A stretch of 64,000 nt of DNA from Luteimonas chenhongjianii (GCF_002327105.1 NZ_CP023406.1:310001-374000), one strand, 5' to 3'; shown: positions 8,986-23,702, counted from the first letter of the stretch. Made by a program: numbers and translations. Notes: generated from the sequence alone by a model not told the origin.

Positions 8986-9426
8986 TTAGCCCGGCGCTTC
9001 GGCCTGGGACGACGGCTTGATCTGGCGTTCGAAACAGACCCGGCCGGCCGTATGCGGCCAGTCGCGGCGCATCCAGGGTTCGATCTGGCGCAGCGGCTGG
9101 GCGTTGTCGGTGGCGAACACCGCGCACAGCTCCAGCAGATCGGGCCCGAGAACCCGGTATTCGTACGCCGCGCCGGTCACCGGATCGGTCCGGCGCAGGT
9201 CGACGCCCGGCACGGCCTCCAGGGTTTCGGGCAGGGTCTTTCGCCTGAGCAGATGCGCGCCCGCTGCCTGCTCGATCGCATGCAGATCACGGACGCGCGC
9301 GGCGTCCAGGCGCGCGTCGCGTTGCGCGCCGGGGGTGCCGATCAATATCAGCGTCACCACGACCGCCGCGGCGCTCACCAGTCCGCCGGCCACCACGAGG
9401 CCGCTCCCGAAGCGGGCCACGTTCAA
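8986..9426 (-). CDS. Single-TM hypothetical protein, partner of DUF5671 gene
   Basis: About 146 residues. The start is TTG 9426 overlapping the upstream stop (TTGA), or GTG 9420 two codons later. One N-terminal membrane helix (LVVAGGLVSAAAVVVTLILI) is followed by a periplasmic region with LHAIEQAAGAHLLRRKTLPE and DPVTGAAYEYRVLGPDLLEL. This architecture resembles pseudopilin-like or small membrane-anchored proteins commonly found right after DUF5671 genes. It is co-directional and overlapping with that gene, so the two are almost certainly co-translated. Confidence 0.65.
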   Translation of the reverse strand: MNVARFGSGLVVAGGLVSAAAVVVTLILIGTPGAQRDARLDAARVRDLHAIEQAAGAHLLRRKTLPETLEAVPGVDLRRTDPVTGAAYEYRVLGPDLLELCAVFATDNAQPLRQIEPWMRRDWPHTAGRVCFERQIKPSSQAEAPG

Positions 9427-10067
9427 GGCGACACCTCTTCCCGACGCAGGTCCAGAAGGTAGAACGTGAAGATCGCCCCGGCGATGGTGCCCGCGATCAG
9501 CACCTTGAGCAGGAATCGGACGCTGAGCTCGCCCCCCAGGACGTTGTAGACCAGGGTGATGAGATCTCCAGCCAGCACCGCCGTGGCCAGGAACAGGGTC
9601 ATGTACGTCAGCCATCGACGCACCGGCGACAGCCGCTTGACCGGATCGCGCTCCAGTTCGCGCGACAGTTTGTGCGCCATGAACGCGAACAACGGAAACG
9701 CGATGACCAGTGACGATGCCGACCACCGCATCGACCGGCCGAGCCACTGCCCCCGGTAATCGGGATCGCTCGGGTCGGGGAAGGCCAGGTTCACCAGGTC
9801 GAACAGCAGGCTGCCGAGCTGCCACGCCGAGATATAGAGCGCCGTGAACAGCACCAGATGCAGGAAAGCATCGCGCGCCGACAGGGTCGGCCGCGGTCGG
9901 GGAACCGGTAGCCCGAATGCAACGGCCGGGTATCGCGACAGCGCGTCGCCAACCTGCTCTGCAGGCCAGCCTGCCTTGGCCAGGGTGGCGGCGACCGCAT
10001 CGTGACCGGCCCCGCGCGCCAGTGCCTCGCGCACGAAACCCTGCAACTCCCTCGAATCCGCGCTCAT
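9423..10067 (-). CDS. DUF5671 family membrane protein
   Basis: 214 residues. The N-terminal 45 residues form a short helical domain (LQGFVREALARGAGHDAV, WPAEQVGDALSRY) resembling the SHOCT/UBA-like modules that precede this family. Four or five membrane helices follow (FLHLVLFTALYISAWQLGSL, SASSLVIAFPLFAFMAH, LTYMTLFLATAVLAGDLITL, LKVLIAGTIAGAIFTFYLL), which is the DUF5671 core. Role unknown, inner membrane. Its stop overlaps the start of the next gene. Upstream it is divergent from the DinG helicase gene with a 119-bp spacer. Confidence 0.8.
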   Translation of the reverse strand: MSADSRELQGFVREALARGAGHDAVAATLAKAGWPAEQVGDALSRYPAVAFGLPVPRPRPTLSARDAFLHLVLFTALYISAWQLGSLLFDLVNLAFPDPSDPDYRGQWLGRSMRWSASSLVIAFPLFAFMAHKLSRELERDPVKRLSPVRRWLTYMTLFLATAVLAGDLITLVYNVLGGELSVRFLLKVLIAGTIAGAIFTFYLLDLRREEVSP

Positions 10068-10186
10068 GGTCCGCTCCGGTCTTGAGTGGCCAATCTAGCA
10101 GGCGGCCGGATGCCCATGCCGTGCCGATCTCACCGTGTTCAGCATTCCGGTCTCGGTCCGCGCGACCCGCCGTGGGACAATGGCGC

Positions 10187-12349
10187 ATGGGCGAACCCGA
10201 CACCACCTCGCCGGCCACCGACGCGGCCGATGCACCGCCGCGCGTGCTGACCGAGGCGCTGAAGGCCGACATCCGCGCCGCGTACACGAAGCTGCAGGCG
10301 AACACGCCCGGCTTCAGCACGCGCCGCTCGCAGAGCGCGATGATCGGACTGGTCTCGCGCGCACTCGCGACCACAGGCGGCATCGGCGTCGCCGAGGCGC
10401 CGACCGGTGTCGGCAAGTCGCTGGCGTATCTGACCGCCGGGGTGCCGATCGCCCTGGCGACGAAGAAGAAACTCGTCATCAGCACCGGCACCGTGGCCTT
10501 GCAGTCGCAGCTGGTCGAGCGCGACATCCCGGCGTTCCTCGCCGCGACCGGACTGGAAGCGCGCGTCGCGCTGGCCAAGGGCCGTACCCGCTACCTGTGC
10601 ACGCGCAACGCCGCCGAACTGCATGCCGAACACAGCCAGGGCACGATGCTGCTCGACGGCGCCGGCCCCGACGAAGGCGGCGACTTCGAGCGCCAGCTCT
10701 ACGACCGGCCGCTGGCGCCGCACGAAATCGAGGCCGCGCGGCGGCTGCTCGAAGCGCATGCGGACCGCCAGTGGGACGGCGACATCGATGCCGCGCCCGA
10801 GCCGATCTCGCCGGCGCTGCGCACGCGCATCACGACTCCGGCGTCCGGCTGCGCCGGCCGGCGCTGCAGCTTCGCCCAGCAGTGTCCGGTGCTCAGGGCG
10901 CGCAATACGGTGCGCGAATCGCAGATCGTCGTGACCAACCATGCCCTGCTGCTGTCGTCGCTGGCGATGGGCGACATCGAGAACGGACAGCCGCTGCTGG
11001 CGCCGCCCGGCGAGATGCTGCTGGTGCTCGACGAAGGCCACCACGTGGCCAATGTGGCGATCGACCAGGGCGCTGCGCGTCTGCCCCTGGCCGACATGGC
11101 CAAGCGCACCGGGCGCATGCAGATCCTGATCGCCGGCAGCTACCGCCTGGTCGACAAGGAGAAGATCGGCACGCTGCTGCCCGGCGAGGCGATCGAACTC
11201 GCCTCGCGGGTGTCGAAGGGCCTCAAGGCCTTCCAGCTCGACGTCGACCGGACCTGGCAACCGGAGCCCGGCGATCGCGACCCGATGTGGCGGGCGCCGC
11301 TCGGTCGCCTGCCCGAACACTGGGCGCCCGCGATCGAACAGCTGGGCGAGGACACCCGCGCCCTCCTCAACTGGGTGCATGCCGCGCAGCAGGCCGTGGC
11401 CCGGGTGAAGCAGGAGGATCCTGCGCGCGAGAAGCTGCAGCGCAGCCTGGGGCTGGCCCTGGAAATGATCGAGCAACAGCACGACCTGTGGGCCGGCTGG
11501 CGCCGCGAAGACCGCGACGGCAGTCCGCCGATGGCACGCTGGATCACCGCCACCCGCGAGGGCGATCTTGCCCTGCACTGCTCGCCCGTCTCTGCGGCGC
11601 ACGTGTTGCGCTCGCTGCTGTGGAAGGAGATCGACTCGGTCGTGATGACTTCGGCGACACTGACCGGCGGCGGGGATTTCCAGTCGTTCGCGATCGACAC
11701 CGGCCTGCCCGACCACGCCGAAACCGCATCGCTGCCTTCGCCGTTCGATCTGCGCAACCAGGCGCAGCTGATCGTGCCGCAGTTCCCGGTGCCGCCCGAC
11801 GATCGCGAAGGCCATCCGAAGGCGGTCGCCGAATGGCTCGCTCGCGAGCTGGACTGGTCCAAGGGCAGCATGGTGCTGTTCACCTCGCGCTGGAAGATGG
11901 AGAAGGTCGCCGAGCTGATGCCGGGCTCGCGGCGGGCAGCCATCCAGGTGCAGAGCAGCGGAAACAAGTCGCAGGTGGTGGCCGCGCATCTCGAGCGCGT
12001 CGCCGCCGGCAAGGGCTCGGTGCTGTTCGGGCTCAATTCGTTCGGGGAAGGTCTGGACCTGCCGGGCGAGGCCTGCACGACGGTCGTGATCACCCAGGTG
12101 CCGTTCGCGGTACCGACCGACCCGCAGACGGCGACCCTCGGCGAATGGCTCGAAGCCCGCGGCCACAACCCGTTCAACCTGATCGCCGTGCCGCATGCGC
12201 TGCGCACCTTGACCCAGTTCGCCGGGCGCCTGATCCGCACCTCGACCGATACCGGCCGCGTCGTGATCCTCGATTCGCGCCTGCTCAGCCGCCGCTACGG
12301 CCAGCGCATCCTCGATGCGCTGCCGCCGTTCGAACGCGTGATCGGCTGA
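10187..12349 (+). CDS. dinG: DinG/YoaA-type ATP-dependent DNA helicase
   Basis: 720 residues from ATG 10187. This is an XPD-like superfamily 2 helicase: Walker A in EAPTGVGKSLAYL (Lys about 77), the Fe-S cluster cysteines in RYLCTRN and CAGRRCSFAQQCPVL, the DEGH box (MLLVLDEGHHVAN), and C-terminal motifs VMTSATLTGGGDF, GLNSFGEGLDLPG and QFAGRLIRT. It unwinds DNA 5'-3' and can resolve R-loops and forked or structured DNA. Length matches DinG; YoaA is the alternative. It is followed by a long repeat array and then by dinB, the SOS polymerase gene, on the other strand. Confidence 0.88.
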   Translation: MGEPDTTSPATDAADAPPRVLTEALKADIRAAYTKLQANTPGFSTRRSQSAMIGLVSRALATTGGIGVAEAPTGVGKSLAYLTAGVPIALATKKKLVISTGTVALQSQLVERDIPAFLAATGLEARVALAKGRTRYLCTRNAAELHAEHSQGTMLLDGAGPDEGGDFERQLYDRPLAPHEIEAARRLLEAHADRQWDGDIDAAPEPISPALRTRITTPASGCAGRRCSFAQQCPVLRARNTVRESQIVVTNHALLLSSLAMGDIENGQPLLAPPGEMLLVLDEGHHVANVAIDQGAARLPLADMAKRTGRMQILIAGSYRLVDKEKIGTLLPGEAIELASRVSKGLKAFQLDVDRTWQPEPGDRDPMWRAPLGRLPEHWAPAIEQLGEDTRALLNWVHAAQQAVARVKQEDPAREKLQRSLGLALEMIEQQHDLWAGWRREDRDGSPPMARWITATREGDLALHCSPVSAAHVLRSLLWKEIDSVVMTSATLTGGGDFQSFAIDTGLPDHAETASLPSPFDLRNQAQLIVPQFPVPPDDREGHPKAVAEWLARELDWSKGSMVLFTSRWKMEKVAELMPGSRRAAIQVQSSGNKSQVVAAHLERVAAGKGSVLFGLNSFGEGLDLPGEACTTVVITQVPFAVPTDPQTATLGEWLEARGHNPFNLIAVPHALRTLTQFAGRLIRTSTDTGRVVILDSRLLSRRYGQRILDALPPFERVIG

Positions 12350-12467
12350 ACGACCACGGTGCTGCGGCTCTGCGCCGACCTCCGGAAAACTCGAGGCGTG
12401 CATCGCGCCGGGGCCGCTCAAGCACCTCCATGCCAGCGCGGCCTCTCCGCTGCCGCCGCCGGGAGTA

Positions 12468-13213
12468 CTCACTGACCCGCCCGGGTTGTTGCTGTCCTGC
12501 ACCTCTCCCTCCGGGAGAGGTCGACGCGCTCGGCGCGTCGGGTGAGGGTGAGGGTGAGGCCGGGGGCGCGGGCGCGGGCGCGGGGCAACCTACGACCACT
12601 ACGCCCAGCGCGTCGTCGACGCTGACGCCGGTCGCGAGAGCGCCACTGACCCGCCCGGGCTGCTGCCCTGCACCTCTCCCTCCGGGAGATCGACGCGCTC
12701 AGCGCGTCGGGTGAGGGCGGGGGTCGCGGGCGCGGACACGGGCGCGGGCAACCTACGACTGCTACGCCCAGCGCGTCCTCGCGACGCTGCCGCCGGTCGC
12801 GAAAGTGCCACTGCCCCGCCCGGGCTGTTGCTCTCCTGCACCTCTCCCTCCGGGAGAGGTCGACGCGCTCAGCGCGTCGGGTTAGGGCGGGGGTCGCGGG
12901 CGCGGACACGGGCGCGGGGCAACCTACGACTGCTACGCCCAGCGCGTCGTCGACGCTGACGCCGGTCGCGAGAGCGCCACTGCCCCGCCCGGGCTGCTGC
13001 TCTCCTGCACCTCTCCCTCCGGGAGAGGTCGACGCGCTCAGCGCGCCGGGCGAGGGCGGGGACGCGGGGCCACCCTGCGAGCGCTACGCCCAGCGCATCG
13101 TCGCTATGCCGACCCCGGTCGCGAGAGCGCCACTGCCCCGCCGGGCTGCTGCCCTGCACCTCTCCCTCCGGGAGAGGTCGACGCGCTCAGCGCGTCGGGT
13201 GAGGGCCGGGGCA
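12468..13213. repeat. Five-copy tandem repeat (about 150-171 bp unit) with paired hairpins
   Basis: The core CCTCTCCCTCCGGGAG occurs at 12502, 12673, 12841, 13010 and 13159, giving spacings of 171, 168, 169 and 149 bp. In each unit CCTCTCCC-TCC-GGGAGAGG (shortened in copy 2) is followed at once by GACGCGC-TCA-GCGCGTC, giving two adjacent hairpins. Between them lie conserved stretches such as CGACTGCTACGCCCAGCGCG and GCCACTGCCCCGCCCGGGCT. ORFs across it are Pro/Arg repeats and not credible. The hairpins may terminate both flanking convergent genes, dinG and dinB. Confidence 0.9.
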
Positions 13214-13280
13214 CTCAACGACCGCTACGGCCAGCCGTCCTCGCCAGGCCGCTGCATCCGGCGGAAGCGCCCGCAGCCCC

Positions 13281-14348
13281 TCATCCCTCGAACAGCCCCA
13301 CCTGTACCGGCAGTTCGTCTGGCTCCCGGAACCCGCCGATGCCCACACCGACCAGCCGGTAGCGTGTCGACGCCGGCAGATCCACGCGCTCGCGCAAGGC
13401 CAGCGCGATCCGGATCAGCTCGGCCTGCGAGGCCGGCGGCGTGTCCGGGGTGAAACTGCGCGTCAGGATGCGGAACTGCGAGGTCTTGAGTTTCAGCACC
13501 ACGGTGCGGCCCACCCGGGCGGTCCTGCGGGTCGCCGCCCAGGTCTTCTCGGCGAGCCGTTCGATCATCGGCGCCAGGTCTTCCAGCAGCAGGTCAGTCT
13601 CGAAGGTGTCCTCCGAGGAGATCGACTGCACCGGCTGGTGGGGTTCGACGCCGCGTTCGTCGATGCCGCGCGCACGCTGGTAGAGCCGCGCGCCGAAGCT
13701 GCCGAAACGCCCCTGCAGCACCTCCAGCGACAATCCGCGCAAGTCACCCACGGTCGCGACCCCCAGCTCGGCCAGCTTCTTCTCCATCACCTTGCCAACG
13801 CCCGGAATCAGCCCGACCTTCAGCGGGATCAGGAACGCATCGATCTGCGCCGGCTTCACCACGAACAGGCCATCGGGCTTGTTCCAGTCCGAGGCGATCT
13901 TGGCGATGAACTTGTTCGGGGCGACCCCGGCCGAGGCGGTCAGTTGCGTGGCCTCGAGGATCTGCGCGCGGATCGCCTGCGCGGTCGCGGTGGCGCTGGG
14001 CGAGGGGATCTTCGGGTCGGTGACGTCGAGATAGGCCTCGTCCAGCGACAGCGGCTGCACCAGATCGGTATGCGCGTGGAATATCTCGCGCACCTGGCGC
14101 GAGACGGCCTTGTAGCGGGCGAAGTCGGGCGGCACGAATATCGCGTCCGGGCACAACCGCTCGGCGGTCACCGCCGGCATCGCCGACCGCACGCCGAACG
14201 GCCGCGCCTCGTAGGACGCCGCGCACACGACCGACCGCGCGCCTCGCCAGGCCACGACCACCGGCCGGCCCCTCAGCGACGGATCGTCGCGCTGTTCGAC
14301 CGACGCGTAGAACGCGTCCATGTCGATGTGGAGGATCTTGCGCACCAC
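13281..14348 (-). CDS. dinB: DNA polymerase IV (Y-family)
   Basis: 355 residues, full length for DinB. It starts with GTG 14348 giving MVRKILHIDMDAFYASVEQR, which holds the first catalytic Asp; the second acidic pair is in PLSLDEAYLDVT. SYEARPFGVRSAMP is the nucleotide-binding finger region, LIPGVGKVMEKKL the helix-hairpin-helix of the thumb, and the little-finger domain covers about 230-340. It performs translesion synthesis and is normally SOS-inducible in this group; I did not identify a LexA site. There is no obvious C-terminal beta-clamp motif beyond the last residues VQVGLFEG, which could serve (QVGLF). Confidence 0.95.
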   Translation of the reverse strand: MVRKILHIDMDAFYASVEQRDDPSLRGRPVVVAWRGARSVVCAASYEARPFGVRSAMPAVTAERLCPDAIFVPPDFARYKAVSRQVREIFHAHTDLVQPLSLDEAYLDVTDPKIPSPSATATAQAIRAQILEATQLTASAGVAPNKFIAKIASDWNKPDGLFVVKPAQIDAFLIPLKVGLIPGVGKVMEKKLAELGVATVGDLRGLSLEVLQGRFGSFGARLYQRARGIDERGVEPHQPVQSISSEDTFETDLLLEDLAPMIERLAEKTWAATRRTARVGRTVVLKLKTSQFRILTRSFTPDTPPASQAELIRIALALRERVDLPASTRYRLVGVGIGGFREPDELPVQVGLFEG

Positions 14349-14476
14349 CGCATTATCGTCGCCCCGGTCGCAGACGCTGCGTCTTTGCGACGGGATCTCA
14401 GGATCTCAGGATCTCGATGTCGTACTCACGCCGCGGCGAGCAGGCTCGGACTTCATCCAACCGCGAGGTGCCGGCC

Positions 14477-14656
14477 ATGAGCCAAGGCGACAAGTCGTCC
14501 TACACCGACAAGCAGAAGCGCAAGGCCGAACACATCGAGTCTTCGGAGCGTGACAAGGGCCGCTCCAAGGACGATGCCGAGCGCATCGCCTGGGCCACCG
14601 TCAACAAACAGGATGGCGGCGGCAAGCAGAGCGGATCCGGCCGCAAGGACAGCTGA
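14477..14656 (+). CDS. Small hydrophilic conserved hypothetical protein
   Basis: 59 residues from ATG 14477, with GAGG eight bases upstream. The sequence (KSSYTDKQKRKAEHIESSE, DAERIAWATVNKQDGGGKQ, SGSGRKDS) is highly charged with a Gly/Ser/Lys tail and matches a small protein I remember from xanthomonads, loosely annotated as plasmid stabilisation protein without good evidence. No enzymatic motif. Its stop abuts the stop of the convergent acetyltransferase gene with no spacer. Confidence 0.7.
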   Translation: MSQGDKSSYTDKQKRKAEHIESSERDKGRSKDDAERIAWATVNKQDGGGKQSGSGRKDS

Positions 14657-17353
14657 TCAGGCGCCCTCCACCGGCAGCCGGACGATCGCGACGGTCGCGT
14701 CGTCGGGGTCGGTCGTGATCGAGAAGCCGAGCTGCCGGCACATGCCCAGCATCGTGGTGTTCTCGCGCAGCACCTGGCCCTCGACGACTCGCAGCCCCTG
14801 CCAGCGGGCGTACTCGATCATGAGGCTCATCAGCCGCCAGCCCAGGCCGGCGCCCTTGAGGTCCGAGCGCACCATGATTCCGTACTCGCCGGTGTCGTAG
14901 TTGGCATCGGCGAGCAGGCGCACGGCGCCCAGCATCTCGCCGCTGGCCGGGTCGATCGCCGCCAGCGCAATGGAGCGTGCGTAGTCGAGCTGGGTCAGGC
15001 GCGCGATGAATTCGTGGCTGAAATGGCGCACCGCGCTGAAGAAGCGCAGCCGCAGATCCTCGGGGCTGACCCGCTCGAAGAACCTCCTGAACATCGCCTC
15101 GTCTTCTGGTCGCACCGGCCGTATGAAGACCTGACTCCCGTTGGCCAGCGACACCGTGCGCTCCCACTCGACCGGGTACGGGAGAATCGCGAAGCGCGGA
15201 TGGCCCCGGCCCTTGTGCAGGGGTTTCACCGGCGCCACCGCGATGCGCGCATCCACCGCGACCACGCCGCTCTGATCGGCAAGCAGCGGATTGATGTCGA
15301 TTTCGCGCAGTTCGGGCAGGTCCGCGGCCATCTGCGCCAGTTTCACCAGCACCAGCGCAAGCGCGCGCTCATCGGCGGCCGGCACATCGCGATAGGCCTT
15401 GAGGATCCGCGCTGCACGGGTCCGGCCGATCAGCTCATGGGCCAGCCGCAGATCCAGCGGTGGCAGCATCAGGGCCTTGTCGTCGATGACATCGACCGCA
15501 GTGCCGCCGCGTCCGAACACGATGACCGGACCAAAGGTCGGATCGTCGGCGATGCCGGCGATGAGTTCGCGTGCCTTGGGCCGCAGCACCATCGCATGAA
15601 CGGTGACCCCTTCGATCCTGGCCTGCGGACGCAGCCGTCGCGCGCGCGTCAGGATGTCTTCGGCCGCGGCGCGTACGGCGTCGGCGCTGGCCAGATTCAA
15701 TCGCACGCCGTCGACATCCGACTTGTGCGGGATGTCCGGGGCGTCGATCTTCACCGCGACCGTGGAGCCGCGCGCGAACATGGCGCGCGCCGCTTCGACG
15801 GCCGCTTCCGGATCCCGTGCCCGCGATACGTCGGCGACCGCGATGCCATAGGCGCGCAGCAGGCGCACGCTCGCCACCGGGTCGAGCATGCGGGTGCCCG
15901 ATGCCAAGGCGGACTGGACGATCGCGCGCGCGGCCGGCAGGTCCACGTTGAAATCTTCGGGCAGGCTGGGCGGCGTCTCCATCAGGGCGCGTTGCGCCTG
16001 CTGATGGCGCACCAGATACATGAAGCCGCGGACCGCATCAGCCTCGCTCGCATACACCGGGATACCCGCATCCCCCAGGGTCTGGCGCGCGCCCGCCTGA
16101 TCGCCGAGCCAGACCGCGAACACCGGTTTGGCCTGGGCAGTAAGCGGACGTGTCGCGAGGGTCCGCACCACAGCCGCAGCGGTCTCGTCCGGATCCGACA
16201 GCACCGTGGGCACCTGCATCACCAGCACGGCATCGTTCTGGCGATCCTCGAGCAGGGCCTCGAGCGTCGCCGCATAGCGGCGACCATCGGCATCGCCCAG
16301 CATGTCGACCGCGTTGCGCCGCGACCAGCCACGCTCGAGCGCGGCATCGAGCGTGTCCAGCGTGGCATCGGACAGCGTGGCCCGCGTGCCGCCCAGATCG
16401 ACGAGCCTGTCGAGCGCGAGCATGCCCACGCCGATGCCGTTGGTCATCACCGCAAGCCGATCGCCCGGCAGGCTGCCGAGGTGGGACAGGGTTTCGGCGG
16501 CGGCAAACAGCTCATCGAGCGCATGCACGCGCAGCAGGCCGGCCCTGCGAAATGCGGCGTCGTAGACGGCATCAGGCGCGGCAAGCACTGCGGCATGGGT
16601 CAGAGCCGGTGCTTCGCGCCTGGCGTGGCGGCCCGGCTTGACCACCACCACCGGTTTCGCCCGCGCGGCCGCCCGCGCCGCCGACAGGAACTTGCGCGCA
16701 TCGCGGACCCGCTCGACGTACAGCAGGATCGCGCGGGTGCGCCGATCGGTGGCGAAATAGTCGAGCAGATCCGCGAAATCCACATCCAGCGCATCGCCCA
16801 GCGAAGCGACGGCGGAAAAACCGATACCACGCGGACGGCTCCATTCGATCATGCCCGCTGCCACCGCGCCCGACTGCGAGATCAGGGCGAGATCGCCGGC
16901 TGCGGGCGCATGCGCGGCAAAGCTCGCGAACAGATTCGCATGTGGCGCAATCACGCCCAGACAGTTGGGGCCGACGATCCGCAGGGCGTAGGCGCGAGCC
17001 ACGGCCGCCAGCGCCGCGTTGGGTGAACCCGCGCCGGTCCCCATGTCACGCGTGAGCACGATCGCAGCCTTGGCGCCCTTGCGTGCGGCCGCCTCGGCGA
17101 CGGTTGCAACATCCGATGGCGGCACTGCGATCACCACCAGTTCGGGGACGAAGGCCAAGGCATCGAAGGACCGCACTGCCTGCACGCCGTCGATGACGGC
17201 ATGACGCGGGTTCACCAGGCCGATCGGCCCGGCGAATCCCCCCTCGCGCAGCTGCTGCAGGACCAGCCGGCCCAAGGAACGCGGCCGAGGACTCGCGCCG
17301 ACCAGCGCGACCGATGCCGGATGAAACACGGATTGCAGGGCGTAGGTACTCAT
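14657..17353 (-). CDS. Pat-like NDP-forming acyl-CoA synthetase fused to GNAT acetyltransferase
   Basis: 898 residues from ATG 17353 ([10 protein letters not shown]); the open frame extends 12 codons further without a ribosome site. Order: CoA-binding Rossmann domain ([20 protein letters not shown]), succinyl-CoA-ligase-like domain ([12 protein letters not shown]), an ATP-grasp domain at about 490-700 ([30 protein letters not shown]), and a C-terminal GNAT domain at about 720-898 ([39 protein letters not shown]). Homologues acetylate protein lysines, for example acetyl-CoA synthetase. The segment equivalent to the catalytic loop of true ADP-forming synthetases still has a His at about 253 ([10 protein letters not shown]), so ligase activity cannot be excluded. 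Confidence 0.88.
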   Translation of the reverse strand: MSTYALQSVFHPASVALVGASPRPRSLGRLVLQQLREGGFAGPIGLVNPRHAVIDGVQAVRSFDALAFVPELVVIAVPPSDVATVAEAAARKGAKAAIVLTRDMGTGAGSPNAALAAVARAYALRIVGPNCLGVIAPHANLFASFAAHAPAAGDLALISQSGAVAAGMIEWSRPRGIGFSAVASLGDALDVDFADLLDYFATDRRTRAILLYVERVRDARKFLSAARAAARAKPVVVVKPGRHARREAPALTHAAVLAAPDAVYDAAFRRAGLLRVHALDELFAAAETLSHLGSLPGDRLAVMTNGIGVGMLALDRLVDLGGTRATLSDATLDTLDAALERGWSRRNAVDMLGDADGRRYAATLEALLEDRQNDAVLVMQVPTVLSDPDETAAAVVRTLATRPLTAQAKPVFAVWLGDQAGARQTLGDAGIPVYASEADAVRGFMYLVRHQQAQRALMETPPSLPEDFNVDLPAARAIVQSALASGTRMLDPVASVRLLRAYGIAVADVSRARDPEAAVEAARAMFARGSTVAVKIDAPDIPHKSDVDGVRLNLASADAVRAAAEDILTRARRLRPQARIEGVTVHAMVLRPKARELIAGIADDPTFGPVIVFGRGGTAVDVIDDKALMLPPLDLRLAHELIGRTRAARILKAYRDVPAADERALALVLVKLAQMAADLPELREIDINPLLADQSGVVAVDARIAVAPVKPLHKGRGHPRFAILPYPVEWERTVSLANGSQVFIRPVRPEDEAMFRRFFERVSPEDLRLRFFSAVRHFSHEFIARLTQLDYARSIALAAIDPASGEMLGAVRLLADANYDTGEYGIMVRSDLKGAGLGWRLMSLMIEYARWQGLRVVEGQVLRENTTMLGMCRQLGFSITTDPDDATVAIVRLPVEGA

Positions 17354-17389
17354 CGTGCCCGCGGCTTCCTTCGAGCGACCGCAGACCAT

Positions 17390-18229
17390 ACACGATGGCC
17401 GGTCGACGTCCGGAGGCGCTGCCCCGCCTTGAACAGCGCCCGGGCGGGAACCGCGTGCGTATAGGGTGCTCTCGTCCAGCTTCCGGCATGCATCCCGAGC
17501 GCGCCCCCGTGTTCGTGGCTAGCCGCCCGGCTGTCCTGGAGGCTTCGCGTACACCGCCGCCGGTTGAAGGCACCCGCTGCCGGAGTTCGACCGGCGAGCA
17601 GTTGCGCGGCGGAAGCATGACGGCCGCGCCTGTCCCGACCGGTGGCGTTTCCTGGCCTGAAACCGCTCGCCCCCTTCCGCCTCGATCAGCCGGCGCACCA
17701 TCGCCCTGACTGCGGCACCGGAGACGTTGGCGCCATCGAGGGGCACGGCGAAGAAGCGCTGCACCGGGAGCATGAGCAGAGCGGGGACCTGGCCTGTCGC
17801 AGCGATCCGAAGCAAAGAGATCCGGCTCCGGACATTCTCTCCACGTACCGCCGCATGCATCGGCGCAGAGGGTTCAACGTCGACGGTCGTGCCCACTTGC
17901 GCAGACCTCGCCGACAGGGCCGCGACCATGGAAGTCTGCGTGCGCACCCCCGGAGCTTCTGTTCGATCGCGAGGGTCTGCGTGAGGACAGGCCGCAGGAG
18001 CGATTCCCATGAGCAGGTGTTCGCGCCGCTGTGCACGCTCGCTGGCGCCCAGCGGACCCATATGCAGCCGCGGGCTGATCGGGCATGCGCGCCGTTCTGC
18101 GATCGCGGATCTACTGCGCCTTCCCCGCGCGCCATGGGAATCGCGTCTCGTGCGCTCAGACTAAATCGGTCTGCCGCGTGACGCTGCGGCTGTCTCCTGT
18201 CCGCTCGGGCAGCTAGAAATTCCAGACAA
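17390..18229. other. Gap without a confident gene
   Basis: 840 bp between the acetyltransferase start and the rRNA operon terminator. Frames are open on both strands but none has a ribosome site and a recognisable product. The best candidate is minus-strand 17519-18061: residues translated from about 17700-17900 (LLMLPVQRFFAVPLDGANV, AAVRAMVRRLIEAEGG) show GC3-rich codons and look protein-like, while the ends do not. It may be a decayed gene. Confidence 0.4.
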
Positions 18230-18231
18230 AG

Positions 18232-18264
18232 AAAAACCCCCGCCGGAATACCGGCGGGGGTTTT
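18232..18264 (-). terminator. rRNA operon terminator
   Basis: CCCCCGCCGG (18237-18246) and CCGGCGGGGG (18251-18260) form a perfect 10-bp stem with an AATA loop. Read on the minus strand it is followed by TTTTT (18232-18236). It lies just past the 3' end of the 5S gene, and the plus-strand side has TTTT too, so it could work in both directions. Confidence 0.92.
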
Positions 18265-18274
18265 GGGTAAAAAC

Positions 18275-18388
18275 CCTGGCGATGACCTACTCTCGCATGC
18301 TAGATGCACACTACCATCGGCGCATGTACGTTTCACTTCCGAGTTCGGAATGGGATCGGGTGGTTCCATACAGCTATAGTCACCAGGG
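18275..18388 (-). rRNA. rrf: 5S ribosomal RNA
   Basis: About 114 nt on the minus strand, with the conserved core CCGAACTCGGAAGTGAAACG and the terminal CCTGG/CCAGG pairing. It is the last gene of the rRNA operon, after 23S and before the terminator. Ends are placed to within a few bases. Confidence 0.95.
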
Positions 18389-18557
18389 AGAGGGTGGAGG
18401 GTCGCAGGTCGGTCCGGCGATCGACGCAGTGATGCGATCGAAAGAGGGACTGACAGCGCTCACGCTCTCAGAGGTTGGGAAGTAGCGAACATTTGAAACG
18501 CGTCTCACACGTGTTGTGGAGGCCAAGGATGCTTCGATAGAAGCAACTTGAGGTTAT

Positions 18558-21441
<2,884 letters not shown>

Positions 21442-21589
21442 TATAACCCCAAGTCGCCTCAGGGTCATATTTCTGCCGGTGGGTACAAAGCACCGACGCG
21501 AAATACAACGACTCAATTTACTAGGGACTCGAGGTCCCCGCCTTAGCCTCACGACACGTTTGAGTTCTTGTCTCAGACGCTCGCTACTT

Positions 21590-21609
21590 CCCTATTTTTC
21601 AAAGAACCA
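21590..21609 (-). promoter_or_regulatory. boxA antitermination site in the 16S-23S spacer
   Basis: On the minus strand the sequence reads GGTTCTTTGAAAAATAGGG, matching the bacterial rrn boxA, and lies between tRNA-Ala and 23S, its usual spacer position. Recognised by NusB/S10 in known systems. Confidence 0.7.
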
Positions 21610-21679
21610 TCGTCAGGCCACAGTGCCTGGCGACATTCAAATCTTGTGTGTGCGCAGCGATCGGTATTCAAAACAAGAG

Positions 21680-21755
21680 TGGTGGAGCCTGTCGGGATCG
21701 AACCGACGACCCCCTGCTTGCAAAGCAGGTGCTCTCCCAGCTGAGCTAAGGCCCC
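21680..21755 (-). tRNA. tRNA-Ala (TGC)
   Basis: A 76-nt cloverleaf on the minus strand: acceptor GGGGCCT/AGGCTCC, D-arm AGCTCAGCTGGGAGAGC, anticodon loop CTTTGCAAG with anticodon TGC, T-arm GGTTCGATCC. The 3' CCA is encoded (21680-21682). It lies in the 16S-23S spacer, four bases from tRNA-Ile. Confidence 0.97.
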
Positions 21756-21759
21756 AAAG

Positions 21760-21836
<77 letters not shown>

Positions 21837-21907
21837 AGTCTCGCTCTTGATTACCAATCGTGCAGGTTACTTATGAGGACGCCTGGACAAGTAATGTGGT
21901 CTTGTCT

Positions 21908-23453
<1,546 letters not shown>

Positions 23454-23627
23454 AAATTTTTCGATACGACCGAAGTCGCATCTAATGCTTCGAGTGCAGA
23501 TGTCTTTCCTGAGCTTCGAACTACTCACCAGCATTTGCATGCTTTTGAATCTTTCTTGCTCTTTCTAGAACGTCTGCTAATGGACTCACACCACCAGCCA
23601 GACGTCCGCATAAGTATCCTGCGCACA

Positions 23628-23641
23628 CTGTCAAAGATCTT
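23628..23641 (-). promoter_or_regulatory. boxA-like element in rrn leader
   Basis: The minus strand reads AAGATCTTTGACAG, similar to leader boxA sites. It lies between promoter P2 and the 16S gene, where a leader antitermination site is expected. No boxB was sought in detail. Confidence 0.45.
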
Positions 23642-23702
23642 CGGAAGTGGCCTCAGCGCCTGCTTCCCAGTGCTTCGAAGTTTCCTCCGAAGCGAGCCGC
23701 CC

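Noticed and set aside
12468..13213. CRISPR array
   Set aside because: Units are 150-171 bp and repeat over most of their length; there are no short direct repeats with unique spacers and no cas genes.
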